This document shows positions 23,461 to 34,539 of a stretch of DNA of 64,000 nucleotides, one piece after another. Source of the stretch: Volvariella volvacea V23. Lineage: Eukaryota; Basidiomycota; Agaricomycetes; Agaricales; Pluteaceae. The stretch spans positions 1,768,198-1,832,197 of the forward strand of contig KB722736.1 of NCBI GenBank assembly GCA_000349905.1, in the 5' to 3' direction. The translations under genes and the position numbers were made by a program. The notes below the pieces were generated by a model, which had not been told where the DNA came from, searched no databases, and saw only the letters and a program-made list of their open reading frames with translations. How positions within the stretch are numbered: position 1 is the stretch's first letter; every line of letters begins with the position of its first letter.

Positions 23461-25357
23461 ATGAGCGCAATTCCCCATTTTGCGCCAGGAGCACATCACA
23501 CCGCTCCGTCTTCAGTTACATCGTCGGTTTCCACTCTCCGCGAACTTACGAATATCTTGACAAAGGCGGTTGACGATCTCGAATCAACATGTGCAAGAAA
23601 TTCGACTAGGATTCCAGATCTTCACGATTCTTTCACCGCGGAAAGCGAAGCATTCAGACAAGATCCTCAGGCTTCAGAGACAGCTAGAATTATTTATGCT
23701 GCCGCAATGAATATTGGAGCGGCTATAGCACCCCCTCAGCAAGCGATCTACGAGGTAGCTGCAAGGGTAAGCTCTTCATGGTTAAGAGTGATCAGCTCGA
23801 GCGCATCTAAGCAATTCCCGTCGTAGTATCTGACATCCTCAGCACTACGACTTTGTTTGGAATCGGGCGTTACTGAGATCTTGCGAGAGGCTGGGCCAAA
23901 GGTAAGTGCTAGCTACATGTGTCATAAGCCACTTAACATTATCGGATGAAGGGGGTGCACGTTAGGGAAATTGGAGAGCGCAACGGGCAAGACCCGCAGA
24001 TCCTCGGTACGTTGAGGCTAACTATGCCACGGAGATGGCCTGCTCATCCAGGATTAGCTCGGTTCCTCCGTCTACTCGCAACCCAGCACGTATACCGTGA
24101 AATCGAACCTGATGTATTCACCAACACCAGAATCTCGAGCACTTTGGATACTTCGAAGGCCAGTAAGGAAGTTATAGCCGAGTTTGTTCCCCTCTCCTTT
24201 TGAACGCCATGCATCGCTAATGTAGCGTAGCCCTAATCATAAATACGATGGGAGCCAGGGCATTGCCGCTTTGGTTTCTCATCAGTAGGTCACACTCGCT
24301 GCTTCTCTTTACTCTCACTCATAATATTCAGACTTGACGAGTCATACAAAGCGGCGACGTATGGTTGGGAAGCGCTCGAGAATCCATCCCGTTACGCGAG
24401 CGATCCTGCAAAGTACAACCCATGGTCGCTCAGTATGAGGACGGATGGTACTATCTGGGATTGGTTCAACAGCCCCCAGGGTGATATGGCTCGTAGGAGG
24501 TTTGTGGTAGCAATGGAAGGGACGCAAAAGTTGCAGCCCATCGAGAAGCTGTTGTCCATGTTTGATTGGAAGAACTTGGCTCCTAATTCTCTCGTCGTGG
24601 ATGTCGGGGGGAATGTCGGCGCGGTATCGCTCATTCTCGCAGCAGAGTATCCTCATCTGCAAATCGTCGTACAAGACCTCCCTTCTGTTATTCAAGGGGC
24701 CAAAGAGGTGCATTCTTCTTGTTTTCCTTCTCGCATCGAAGCTAACTCCGTCTTTAGATATGGGATGAGCGGCTTCCTGGTGTTGTCGACTCTGGAAGAG
24801 TAACTTTGGAAGGTAAGGAATAGGTTGCATAGTACTCAATGGCTTAACGAGAAAATGGTCTAAGGACACGACTTCTTCTCCGAACAACCCAGGACAAACG
24901 CCTCTGTTTTCTTCCTGAAGCACATCATTCACGATTGGCCTGATGACAAGTGTCGCCAAATCCTTGCGCCTCTTCGTCAAGCAGCCAGCCCCGATACAAG
25001 GCTTCTTTTAATGGAATGCGTTATTTCCTATACTTGTCGAGATACTACCGAGGGGAGTAGTATCAGTCAATTGCCCGGTCGAAAGCCGCGAGAAGCACCA
25101 CCTCCATTGCTAGCTAATTACGGACAGGAATTCCCTTATCTTATCGACACGGCTGTAAGTGTTTAAAGTTTGCGATGTAGCTCTAACGATTTGTGTTGCA
25201 GGTATTTCACCTCCTCGGTGCGCAAGAGCGCACTGTGGCTCAATTTGATCAGTTGCTCCTCAGCGCGGGGTGGAAACTCATCGAAGTTTACAGGCTTGAG
25301 GGGTCGCTATATCAGCTGTTAGAAGCCGTCCCAGTACTCAGCGAGCATGCACCTTGA
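23461..25357 (+). CDS. SAM-dependent O-methyltransferase, multi-exon
   Basis: Family of fungal caffeate-type O-methyltransferases, which transfer methyl from SAM to hydroxyls of small (often phenolic) metabolites. The N-terminal dimerisation/winged-helix region is spread over exons containing T-S-S-A-L-R-L-C-L-E, E-I-L-R-E-A-G-P-K and R-F-L-R-L-L-A-T. The large exon at about 24332-24708 holds the SAM motif V-V-D-V-G-G-N-V-G-A. The C-terminal exons hold the catalytic-His segment L-K-H-I-I-H-D-W-P-D-D-K and end with L-E-G-S-L-Y-Q-L-L-E. Introns are short; most splice cleanly. The junction after S-K-A-S-K-E (near 24180-24230) is ambiguous in phase. The ATG at 23461 is the first in frame. A partial 3' duplicate lies at 26389-26722. 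The substrate cannot be told. Confidence 0.85.
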
Positions 25358-26388
25358 TTGTAAATCCCAAAAAGTCTTGAAAATTCAAATAGGACCTTAT
25401 GTAGTTGAGGGAGTTGTACCACCACTAGAAGTCCGGTTTATAAGAGTTTTGTGGCAGAACATTGTCAGCATCGGATATGGTGTAACGGCTAACATTATCG
25501 CCTCTCACGCGATAGCTCGGGGTTCGATTCCCCGTATCCGAGTTATTTTTGCGTTCGATTCCGTCCAATAGTGGACGATAAAGCGATTTTCGTGTATCGT
25601 TTGGCAACAAGGTATATAGCAGAGGTGCAAGATTTTGGATACGGAAGCAACACGAGAAGATGAACAAAGATTACAAGGGACACAAAGTGACCCGTTCCGG
25701 TGTGGAGTTCTTTTATGACCCACTATTCTTCCTTGCCCTTTCGTGAATGGCGCCACCCTCCATCTCAGCGATAGATTTTGAGTAAGATATCCTTTTATCT
25801 CGATTGCGACGCTTTGCAATAGATTCAAAGTGCAAATACAACTACGAAATCTGAGAGAGTATGCAGGTGAGTTTTGAGTTACACCCATGATAACGCACTT
25901 GACAATGCACCTGCTAACGTCACGGGTTTGCAACATCAATCCGGCCAAGATGGATGGAAGTGAAAACTTGAAGCCATTATCTGAACTTGATCAGCCCATT
26001 GAATGGTGTAAGCGAGGTGTGAGGGTCTTAATGAGGTGTGCTGATATTGCATAAAGATGACTAGGGGTTTGAAGTAGGCAAAAACTCGTTCATAAATTTA
26101 TTCATATTTATAGTGCATAAGGAGGGCTCCGCTGAGGCTATTATGAAAAAGAGGGACAGGAATAAACAATTTTCTAACTGATTTGAGGGCCTCTGCAGAA
26201 ATAGGGCTACTATGTCAGCCACAACTAGGGAGACGAATTCACAAGTTGACGTAGGGCGGGAATGGGGGCTACATCATTGCCTCAAGTTCCACCATTTACG
26301 GATCAGACATACAATTGATGTACATGCGTTGAAGATCCCATTATCTTGAATGCTAATTGACAGACGAATAATCTAACTTGGTGCTCTT
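25021..26388. repeat. tandem duplication, unit 1
   Basis: Starts inside the last exons of the O-methyltransferase and runs through the tRNA-Glu to a conserved end (GACAGACGAATAATCTAA..TGCTCT). Unit 2 follows directly at 26389. Similarity is high at the methyltransferase 3' end, across the tRNA, and in the block GGGCTACTATGTCAGC to the end. Unit 1 has about 75 bp (near 26121-26197) that unit 2 lacks. Confidence 0.85.
25471..25542 (+). tRNA. tRNA-Glu (CTC), copy 1
   Basis: 72-nt cloverleaf: a 7-bp acceptor stem TCGGATA/TATCCGA, D arm with GTGTAACGGCTAAC, anticodon stem ATCGC/GCGAT with loop CTCTCAC (anticodon CTC), T arm GGGGTTCGATTCCCC, and discriminator G. No intron. Identical to the copy at 27335. 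Confidence 0.95.
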
Positions 26389-26722
26389 TATTTCCTATGC
26401 TCGTCGAGATACTACCCAGAGGAATAGCGTTAGTCAATTACCAGGTCGAAAGCCGTGAGAAGCACCACCTCCCTGGCTGGTCAATTACGGACAGGAATTC
26501 CCTTGCCTTATTGATACGGCGGTAAGTTACAAATATTTTGGAGTAATCCCCTAACGCGTTGTGCACCAGGCTTGTCACCTCGGTGTACAAGAGCTTACTG
26601 TGGCTCAATTCAACCGCTTACTCCTCAGCACGGGGTGGAGACTCATTGAAGTCCATAGGTTGGAGGGTTCACTATATCAGCTGTTAGAAGCCGTCCCAGT
26701 ATTCAACGATCGTGCGCTTTGA
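26389..26722 (+). pseudogene. O-methyltransferase 3' fragment
   Basis: Duplicate of the last two exons of the gene at 23461, made by the tandem duplication. It keeps C-R-D-T-T, Q-L-P-G-R-K-P, Y-G-Q-E-F-P, the intron, and the end L-E-G-S-L-Y-Q-L-L-E-A-V-P to a TGA. It lacks the N-terminus, SAM motif and catalytic His, and has small frame defects near 26465-26490, so it cannot encode an enzyme. Confidence 0.85.
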
Positions 26723-27334
26723 TTATAAATTCTAAGAAATCTTATCGGTACAAATAAGACCGCACTTAGTTGAGCGAGTCACCAAGTTGCATCAGCACTA
26801 GAAATCCGATTTATAAGGATTTTCCATCCCCTTCTCCATCCAGTGTTTTTGAAATGACTGAGACGCAATACATGCCGTAGTAGTCGTCCTGATAGTCAGT
26901 GAAGCAAAGTGCCTCCCAGGACAAACTCTGAATTTGTCTGATTAAAGTTTCTGACAAGAGGCAATGGCAGAGAAATACTGACCCCCTGCCATATCTCAAA
27001 GCGATACTTTCTGGATTTCGAACTTCTGGGTTTAGCTTCCCATCCTTGAGGAATCAATCAGAATGAAACGTGGACCAGGATATGTCTCTTCGTCGTGGAG
27101 CATTCTCCTACAACGATATAAGCATGTTGTACTCTCATTGTGTCAATTGTAATTCAGCAAATCGATCATCGCCTACCCTGCGGTCTATTTTAAGTCCAGT
27201 TCGAGCATAAGACAGTCTTCTGGTAATTTCAAAATTGTACGATCCTTTCCTTGCAAAGAGTCATCGCCTACAGCGAGGTCCTCGTGACGAGCCAACTCCA
27301 TAATGCTTCAGGTGTTTGTGGCGCAGTATCAACG

Positions 27335-27406
27335 TCGGATATGGTGTAACGGCTAACATTATCGCCTCTCACGCGATAGCTCGGGGTTCGATTCCCCGTA
27401 TCCGAG
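27335..27406 (+). tRNA. tRNA-Glu (CTC), copy 2
   Basis: Identical 72-nt sequence to the copy at 25471, with intact acceptor, D, anticodon (CTC) and T arms. It arose by the tandem duplication. Its perfect identity in a block whose flanks have diverged suggests selection or gene conversion on the tRNA. Confidence 0.95.
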
Positions 27407-28224
27407 TTCTTTTTGCACTCAATTTCGTCCGGATCTATTCCTAATGGACGATGTTCAATAATAAAGTGAGGTGGTGCTACAAGATGTTGGATACGCAAGC
27501 AGCACGGGAAGATGATTAGAACTGCCAAGGAACACGGAGTGACCCGCAGAGTTCTTTATGGTCAGTGGTGCCATCGCCATCCCCTCCCGTCCCAGAGATA
27601 GATTTTGAGTAAGCTTTTCCACCTCAACAACATATATTGGCGACGCCTTGCGATAGATTCGAAGTGAAAATACCACTATGGAATCTGAGGGAGTATGCAG
27701 GTACGTTTCGAGTTACACCCATGATGACGCACTCGGTAATTGCACCATCAATCCGGCCGGCCAAGATGGACAGAAGAGAAAACTTGAAACCATTATCTGA
27801 ACTTGATCAGCCCGTTGGGCCGTGTAAACGAGATATGAGGGTCTTAATCTTAATGAGGTGCACTTGCATTGCATAAAGACGAATAGGGGTTTAAAGTAGG
27901 CAAGAACTCGTTCATGAATTTATTCATATTTATAGCGCGTAAGGGGCGAAATAGGGCTACTATGTCAGCTACAACCAGGAAGACGAATTCGCAAGTTAAC
28001 GTAGGGCGGGAATGGGGGTTACATCCTTATCTAAGTCCCACCATTTACGGATCAGATATACAATTGATGCACACGTGTTGCAGATCTCATTGTCCTGAAT
28101 GCTAATTGACAGACGAATAATCTAATGATGCTCTCGTATAGTCGTAGGTTGTTTGGGAACACCCGACCCAATGCATGACGTCCAATCCAGACACCCCCGC
28201 ACGACCACATGGCCTATCGTGATA

Positions 28225-29000
28225 TCATTTATCCCCCGCGTCGCTCATCTTCTCTTCCTTAATTTCGTCGAACAAGGTTTCGAGCCATTGCCCCTTGTGG
28301 TCGATGCGTCCTACTCTTACGCGTATCATCGACAATTCACTATCCTTTGCGTTGGGTTTCCTCTTCTCGGCCCTCGAGGTATCCTTCTGGCTCAGGGGCT
28401 CGCTGTCATAGAATGCGTTCAAGTTACTGTCAGCAACGAGAGTAAATAGACAGAGAATCCACTCACAGCGTGAAGTCAGTGCACTGAACACGAGTGAATA
28501 CATTCCTGTGCCTATCCAGCGCGTCTTTGAACCTGAGCGGGATGTCGATTTCGCCTTGTATTGCGCCATCTCTGTGGCACCAAAACATTTGACTCCCGTC
28601 TTCGTCGTAAAAGGAAACCGCTATCGAGGGATTCGGGTCTTTCTTGCGTATGCTATACCGCGCCTGCGTCGTTTATTCCACTCAGTTGAGAGAACTCCAC
28701 TACCAGTTGCCTCGAAGCCAAATCGAGATCTGAGTCGGGTTTCCTCTGATAAGTGTCTGTATTCCTAAACGAGACATTCTGGATGCTGATCTTGCAGATC
28801 ATATTCGTCCTATTCCAGGGCGTCCTCGACGTTCGTAAGGCGTGCCTAAGAGGATTGAGGAACATCCTAAGACGATTCACATCAGATGGTAAATGGCGAT
28901 AGAATGGGGGACAACACGCACATTGTTGTTCGTGGGGTGTACTCGTTTGTGAGGCGGCGTATGAAGGTATGAGGTTGAGGTCAAGAACGTTGTCAGCCAT
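28225..29000 (-). CDS. unrecognised protein, 223 aa, three exons
   Basis: Exons 29000-28704, 28663-28467 and 28402-28225 join in frame with GT-AG introns of 40 and 64 bp. The protein has a Cys-containing N-terminal part (C-A-C-C around residue 28), then I-C-K-I-S-I-Q-N-V-S-F-R-N, an S-I-A-V-S-F-Y-D-E-D-G segment with M-F-W-C-H-R-D-G, and a basic/acidic C-terminal helix-like end (L-F-D-E-I-K-E-E-K). No signal peptide or membrane segment. I do not recognise the family. The clean phase at both introns and the conserved-looking amphipathic blocks support a real gene. A palindromic element lies just upstream of its start. Confidence 0.7.
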
Positions 29001-30199
29001 CCTGCTCACGTTGTCACGAGCTCGACCACAATACCTTGATCGCTGTCGTAGGAGACGCAGCTTACTTGATGCATCTCGTTGGTTTGGTTCTCGAATAAGG
29101 TGTAGCCAAGTTATGAAGCAGCTAATCGCTCAATTAGGTGCTTCATAACTTTAACCTCATTCAGGAACCAACGCGTTTGATGGTGTCTGCACGCATTCTG
29201 GAGGATAACAGCAACAAATTATTAGCCACGACCTCCTTCCCGGACTTCAACTTGAAACTCTGCTGATTGCTGCTGCCTCTACTGTATCAGAACCCATCAA
29301 TCGTGCTGATGCGGTTGTTCGACCTCTCATTTCTCGTAAGGATACAATTAACATGCGCGAAGCGGTATCTCTGTGAGAGGTGAAGATGCACGAAGCGTGC
29401 GGACTAATACCCTTAGCTAGCACGAATATATATCGGGATTTCATAAAACGCTTGGCCCATCTTTCATGTCCTGTTCCTCCACAGACCGACCGCCATGAAC
29501 CCCGTTCTGAGGAAAAACGCCTTGGAATCGTCTCCCCGCATCATTCCAACCGATAGATTACCCTTCAACTTCCCTGATCACCAAGCTTGAGTAATTTAGT
29601 AAGGTCGATCACGGCAACTTCATCGGCATAGAATTAACTGGTTCATGAAATATTGTCCAATCGAGAACCTCAGGTGAGGGGGAGTAGCTGGCATGCATAA
29701 ATCGGCTGGATTGCCACTTGGCCTGCCTCCGATGGCCCCTTGTAAGGCCTTGTCTAGAGGTTAACTATATCAACCCCTTGACTCGACCACGATATCATCG
29801 CCAGCAACTGGGCGCATTGGTGCGAGATTTAACCGTCCCAAGCCTCGACGGCGAAACTTTTCCATGTGTGTGGGCAATAATGACCGAGTCCAGATATGCT
29901 TAGTTAAGAACGTTTTCAGATAGATGGAAAGCATTGCGAGCTGTAATTCTATCTTGCGTATTAACCCCGACCTTGGCACTCGTTCCTTCAGGGAATGATT
30001 AGTGGAGTGTTAAGGGCGTTGACAGGTAGGGTCTCTGGTATGATACGAACGATTCTAGGAGTTTCACATATCCTTTGAGTTATGGTAAAATGGTATTGTG
30101 GCATTCATGCGACTAGCGTGTTTGCTGTGAACTTACACACGGGATTACAATCAGAATGTTTCTCATACACTCACAGATGATGCTCTATGGGCACCACCC
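29001..30199. other. intergenic with palindrome and a coding relic
   Basis: Contains the palindrome at 29077-29173. Around 29225-29335 the plus strand reads a coding-like stretch (L-P-G-L-Q-L-E-T-L-L-I-A-A-A, then P-I-N-R-A-D-A-V-V-R-P-L-I-S) without a complete gene, probably a relic. Nothing else seen. Confidence 0.4.
29077..29173. repeat. imperfect palindrome / fold-back element
   Basis: A perfect 12-bp inverted pair (AAGTTATGAAGC at 29108-29119 and its complement at 29140-29151) sits inside longer imperfect arms that both end in CGTTGGTT. The spacer is about 20 bp. It could be a small MITE-like relic or a cruciform-forming element 77 bp upstream of the start of the 28225-29000 gene. Confidence 0.75.
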
Positions 30200-30865
30200 C
30201 AGGTGATTTTCAACCTGGCATATAAACCTAAGGAAGGTTGATTATCGTATGCTGCTAGGTTGCTTATAGGTTGTTTTCTGGTAGGTTGATATTCAACCAA
30301 TAATGTACAATTTCAACCCATACAAGGTTGAACTATAAACCTTACAATCAGGAATTCTGGTGTGTTTAGGCTGAATTTTAACCTACCAAGTTGTCCAAAA
30401 ATCATGCAATAATTAATGCGTGTAATCGGGAATTGAGCCACTTTGACTTGTCGGACACTTGTGTACCAGTGCCTTCCTTTCGTTTTCAAGTATCTCTACA
30501 TAGTTGTCTGATTAAACCACGAAATTTCAACTACATTATCACACCAGGGATCGAACGCCGTGCATTATTTCACACATCATCAAGCATAGATCTGAACCGT
30601 TGAGCCATACCGGCTTCTCCACATCTCCCTCGAGCATGCAATATAAGTCATGATGTTGGGTGCCATGGGGACAGCTACTGGAGGCGAGATTTTTCTAAGT
30701 CCATATAGGTCGATTTTCGCCCTGTGATCAACCTGTGGTCAAATCTCCAAACATGGGGCGATAATCAACCTTTGCTAAGGTTGCTTTTTAGAGGATGATC
30801 ATTGCCCATCAATAGGTTGCTCCGAAATCAACCTGGGTGCATATTGAAAAGTGAAAATCACCCTG
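30200..30865. repeat. AGGTTG/CAACCT-rich repeat element
   Basis: At least a dozen copies of AGGTTG or its complement CAACC(T) lie in both orientations here and just beyond. Near the ends, CAGGTGATTTTCA (from 30200) and TGAAAATCACCCTG (30852-30865) form an imperfect inverted pair, as in a MITE-like element. I see no target-site duplication. No protein is encoded. A tRNA-like pol III promoter lies inside on the minus strand. Confidence 0.6.
30548..30607 (-). other. tRNA-like pol III promoter (SINE-like)
   Basis: Minus strand: A box TGGCTCAACGG (30607-30597), 40 nt, then B box GTTCGATCC (30556-30548). Both fit the tRNA A- and B-box consensus and the spacing is tRNA-like. The arms do not form a full cloverleaf, so it is a tRNA-derived promoter or decayed tRNA, not a functional tRNA. 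Confidence 0.5.
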
Positions 30866-31726
30866 TATCAGGTTGAATATCAACCCAAGCTGCTACCATA
30901 GTGATGTGTACCATGTATACCACCCAATCTCCGATGCACAATTGTTTCCTCTGCGGAACAAAACGTAAGGTTGAGGGAAGCCAGACTATAGAAGACCCTA
31001 AATCCTGAACAAAGCAACCAGTAATTAGTTACACTGAATAATTGTAGGCAAGCTATAATAGTATTCGAGCTATTCAGAGGATAACCTGACGCCTGACTTA
31101 TTTGATTTGTGCATCCCAAGTTAGTTATCAAAGACCTCAAGGATCTCGCTGCACTGCGGCCCCCATTTCGGCCATCTTTCAGTATATTTCAGTGCAGAAA
31201 TGAGTAACAGATCAGCTGTGTGGAGGCCATGACTCTTTTATACCCCAAAGCCTTGTTCAAGTTTTCCGTGTGGAAAAAGGAAAATATACCGAGGAAGCAT
31301 CCGGGACTAAACTGCAACATGAGAACAGTGCAGCAACTCACGCCTTACTAACATTCTGCCATAAGGCAATTAAGCCTTCTCAATGATGGGACAAGTTTCC
31401 TTACCGCCACCCTTAGAGCCTAGGTCCTACCAAATCTTTCTATCAATTCCCTACAGTAATTGCACCTGACGAAGTCCTTCAGCGTAGCGAAGGGTCTGTG
31501 AGTAACATGTCAACCTATGCAGGAATGGTGAGATAATTAGCTGTCCGCCTGCAGGACGAGTACGGTGTACAGACACCGTTAATCGAACCCACTCGCTGAT
31601 AGAACCCTCGGATGTTTGACACGTCTTTTGGGTCTGCCTGCCAAGGACTCTCAGTGGGGGTATCAATTGAATACAACTGACGGAACACCTGGCCCACATG
31701 CCTACGTTCTAAAACTCCCAATACCG
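30866..31726. other. intergenic region
   Basis: Upstream region of the secreted-protein gene at 31773. A few more CAACC motifs occur near 30890. No gene recognised. Confidence 0.5.
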
Positions 31727-31734
31727 CATAAATA
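31727..31734 (+). promoter_or_regulatory. TATA-like element, secreted protein A
   Basis: CATAAATA, 39-46 bp upstream of the ATG at 31773. The same spacing recurs at the paralogue at 35483 (TATAAATT). Confidence 0.45.
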
Positions 31735-31772
31735 CGTATCGAGGTGTTGGCACCTCATCTCCCTAGTCTACA

Positions 31773-32313
31773 ATGAAGTTCACCGCCCTCAGTCTTTTCT
31801 TCGCGACTATCGTCTCCTCTGCCTCCGCTCAGGCTACATACAGCCTCTACCAGAATACTGCCGACTGCAATCCGAGTGCTCCAGGAGCCAATGTTACCAC
31901 ATATTCGGACCTCGTATTCCATAGCTGCGTGGGAGCGAACGAGGGCACATTCAGCATTAGCCTAGACTACGTTCAGCCGGGGTATTACTGTTGGCGTGAG
32001 TGCGGCCACTGCATTGCTCTGTGACTCCACTTGGACTGATTGCTACATCTTATTGTGCAGTTTATGCGTATGCAGCTGGAAGGTACGCCCTTTCTAAATA
32101 TTGTAAAATGAGGTGGGTTACTAAATTATTTTGATTAGCTCCTCGTGCCTGTACACGGAGCAGATTGGGTCTGTTCAACCTGGAGGCCCAACTTGCCTTG
32201 GGAGTACTACGCCAATTGGTAGGCTTGTCATCCTTGTTTTCGATACGACTTACGAACATCCGTGATCATCATCAGGCCGTGTAACACTTGCATGCGCACT
32301 TCCTGCAAATTAA
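31773..32313 (+). CDS. small secreted Cys-rich protein A
   Basis: Exons 31773-31995, 32061-32082, 32139-32218 and 32276-32313 give 120 aa. A signal peptide (M-K-F-T-A-L-S-L-F-F to about A-S-A, residue 18) is followed by Y-S-L-Y-Q-N, C-N-P-S-A-P-G and N-V-T-T. There are six Cys in the mature part: D-C-N, S-C-V, Y-C-W, S-C-L, T-C-L and A-C-A. The exon lengths of 223 and 22 nt are shared exactly with paralogues B (34540) and C (35483). It has no enzymatic motif. A secreted, disulfide-stabilised protein such as an effector or surface protein is a reasonable guess, no more. Confidence 0.85.
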
Positions 32314-32785
32314 AGAGTCAGCGGCGGATCGAGCTAGCACAGTGCATGTACTGACCGGTATTTCAGGGATTTTGCATAATTGTCTGAAACAAAATTACGA
32401 ACAACTTCCAGTATACAATCTTTGAGTACATAAAGCAATATTACTGGTTCTCTCATAAAAATACCCGAAAGCTGCTTCAGTAGTCCAGTTCAAGTTAGTA
32501 AGCACGCAGCATTTGAAGTGCTGTTAACCTTGTCGTATACCATTATTTCTGATAGGTCGAGCCAAGCCCTGTCGTACCCTCCAAGATAGTCTCTCCAAGA
32601 TACCCCAACCAACTTGGAGTTATACCCGAAAAGCGCTGTGCTTGGGTTCAAAGCGTTTCTTAGACGAGTTCCTTTCATAACCGCATACCATGCATTAAAC
32701 CATAGAAAAAACGGGTTACAGAAACCATAACCATAAGGACAACAAACAAACAGCATAACACTTCCTGTCCACAGTATCGGACACC
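32314..32785. other. intergenic, convergent ends
   Basis: Between the 3' ends of secreted protein A and the minus-strand DUF6699-like gene. No feature seen. Confidence 0.5.
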
Positions 32786-33771
32786 TCATCGCCTCAGCTT
32801 CAACACCAATCTACACCGCCCACCCCTCTCACCACACCACCTCAACCCTCCAAACGTCGTTGCGCCCTCAAGCGCGTCCAACCTCACCGGCTCCCTCACA
32901 AACGCCCCCATAACCGTCGACCTCCTCAAATACCACACATAGACGCGCTGCTGCACGTCCCTCGGCATATCGGAGAAATCCTCTCCAAAAGGCAGAGCAA
33001 GGTACTCTCGTATCGCACTAAGAATTCCCCGGACTTGCACACCCTCAGACTCCATTGGGGATTCGACGACGATGGGTCCACAGGCCCGCGTAATCCAGGA
33101 GAACGGCTCAGAGAAGGTGATCGAGACGCGATGCACCCCAGGGAGGACTGGGCTGGAGGACAAGTACGGTGCTGGCGTCCACGTTCCGTTTCGCGTGACG
33201 ACTCCCATCTCGGGCTGGTGGCTGACGTCCCAATAAAACCGGAGACTACCGTCCGGTCTGATTGGCGACCAGATGTAGTACAAGCTCTGCGGTGGACTGG
33301 TGCTGCTGCTGCTGGTTGGAGAAGCCGGCCAGGTAGGCAGAGCGTAGGAGAGCAGAGGGGCAAAGTGGTCCCCCCCATGCGGAGCTGACTGATGCCGACG
33401 TCTCGTTTCGAAACGATCGGGGGTTGTAGTTGAAGGTTCTGGCCGTGGAGGGTGGAGCTGTTCGTGTCCGCTTATGCTTCGAGGGGACTTGCGCAGCTTG
33501 GTGGTTTCGCGGCGGAGGGTCGTTGATGCCCTTCGTGGCTTGTACACGACTGGTTTAGGCTAATGAGTTAAATTAAGACGAGAAATGCGATGCGATGCTC
33601 ACCCTCATCCCGACAACGATTCTCCGGCTCAGCAACAAAATCGTCCGCTGAAATCAACGAGATCCTTCTCTTCTTGAGCTTGGACGTCTCCCAGTTGATT
33701 CGCTCGACGTGGTTGTTGAGGGTTCGGAGCATTCTCTGGATAGGAGTCTGGGACTCGGAGGGATGGATCAT
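32786..33771 (-). CDS. DUF6699-like protein, two exons
   Basis: Exon 1 33771-33603 and exon 2 33549-32786, joined across a 53-bp phase-1 intron, give 310 aa. Exon 1 encodes a charged segment (H-V-E-R-I-N-W-E-T-S, K-L-K-K-R-R). The middle is Pro/Ser/Thr-rich. The domain begins near F-Y-W-D-V-S and includes C-G-P-I-V-V-E-S and V-R-G-I-L-S-A-I-R-E-Y-L, ending with V-R-L-D-A-L-E-G-A-T-T-F-G-G-L. A TAG acceptor used earlier would create a stop, so the CAG acceptor at 33550-33552 is chosen. The lysine/arginine cluster could be a nuclear signal. Function unknown. Placed between secreted-protein genes A and B. Confidence 0.82.
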
Positions 33772-34539
33772 GGTAAGATAGCAACAAAACAACAGGAGAG
33801 GAGGGAGAACGAAAGTGAGACTTGTGGATCGGTTTTCATCTGTCAAGCATAAAAGCTCGAAGAGATGTTGAGGAGTAGGAGATTAAAGGTCTCCACTCGC
33901 TATTGTACAGCTTTGTTGCGTTGACCCACAGATACAACGAAGCCGACGACGCAGTGGGCGTATTCGTACCTTGGCCACGTCGCATCATTCTTGTCGAGTA
34001 CCAATACGGCTTAGTAGCTGTTGATTCCGAGCATGAGGGATATATCCTGAAGATGGAGCAAGCGTGTAAACAAAGGCGATTGATCATGAGGAACCTTGTC
34101 AAGGAAACAAACGCCCACCGGAAACTTCCTGCTCAGAGCCTCCACACCCTGAATTTCATTTCCGAAAGGACAACAGGATGGAATACAATGATTACCGTTC
34201 TGCGAGGTTCTGGGCAGTAAACCCGGGTGTTGACTACCCTTTTTGCAATTGATCGTTTTATTCCGTGTGTATAGGCGCATAGCTGAACTGTCAAACACGT
34301 CATAAAGAATAACATTTCGATATTCGGGGACGTTATGCCCACCTGCCAATGGAGGCAGAAATTAAGCCACGTTCTTAGAGTGGACGATCTCGGAAGCCGA
34401 GACTTCATCCACTCCTCGGGGTATCTGTGGAGGAAGTTTGATGTCTTCGCAAGAGCGATTATATGGAGGTAGCCTTGCCACCTCACATATCGCATATAAC
34501 CCAGCAGGTCTCGATAGACAGTAATCCTCTCCACGCAGG
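33772..34539. other. divergent intergenic region
   Basis: Lies between the minus-strand DUF6699-like gene and secreted protein B, so it should hold both promoters. A CATATAAC at 34493-34500, 40 bp before the ATG of B, is TATA-like. Confidence 0.4.

Larger units (their letters stand above)
26389..28132. repeat. tandem duplication, unit 2
   Basis: Second copy of 25021-26388. It contains an insertion of about 490 bp (near 26824-27311) between the methyltransferase fragment and the tRNA. The insertion has no recognised content. Confidence 0.85.

Noticed and set aside
25425..25948. Minus-strand frames across the tRNA-Glu copies
   Set aside because: They are antisense readings of the tRNA and duplicated flanks; the shared peptide comes from the tRNA sequence itself.
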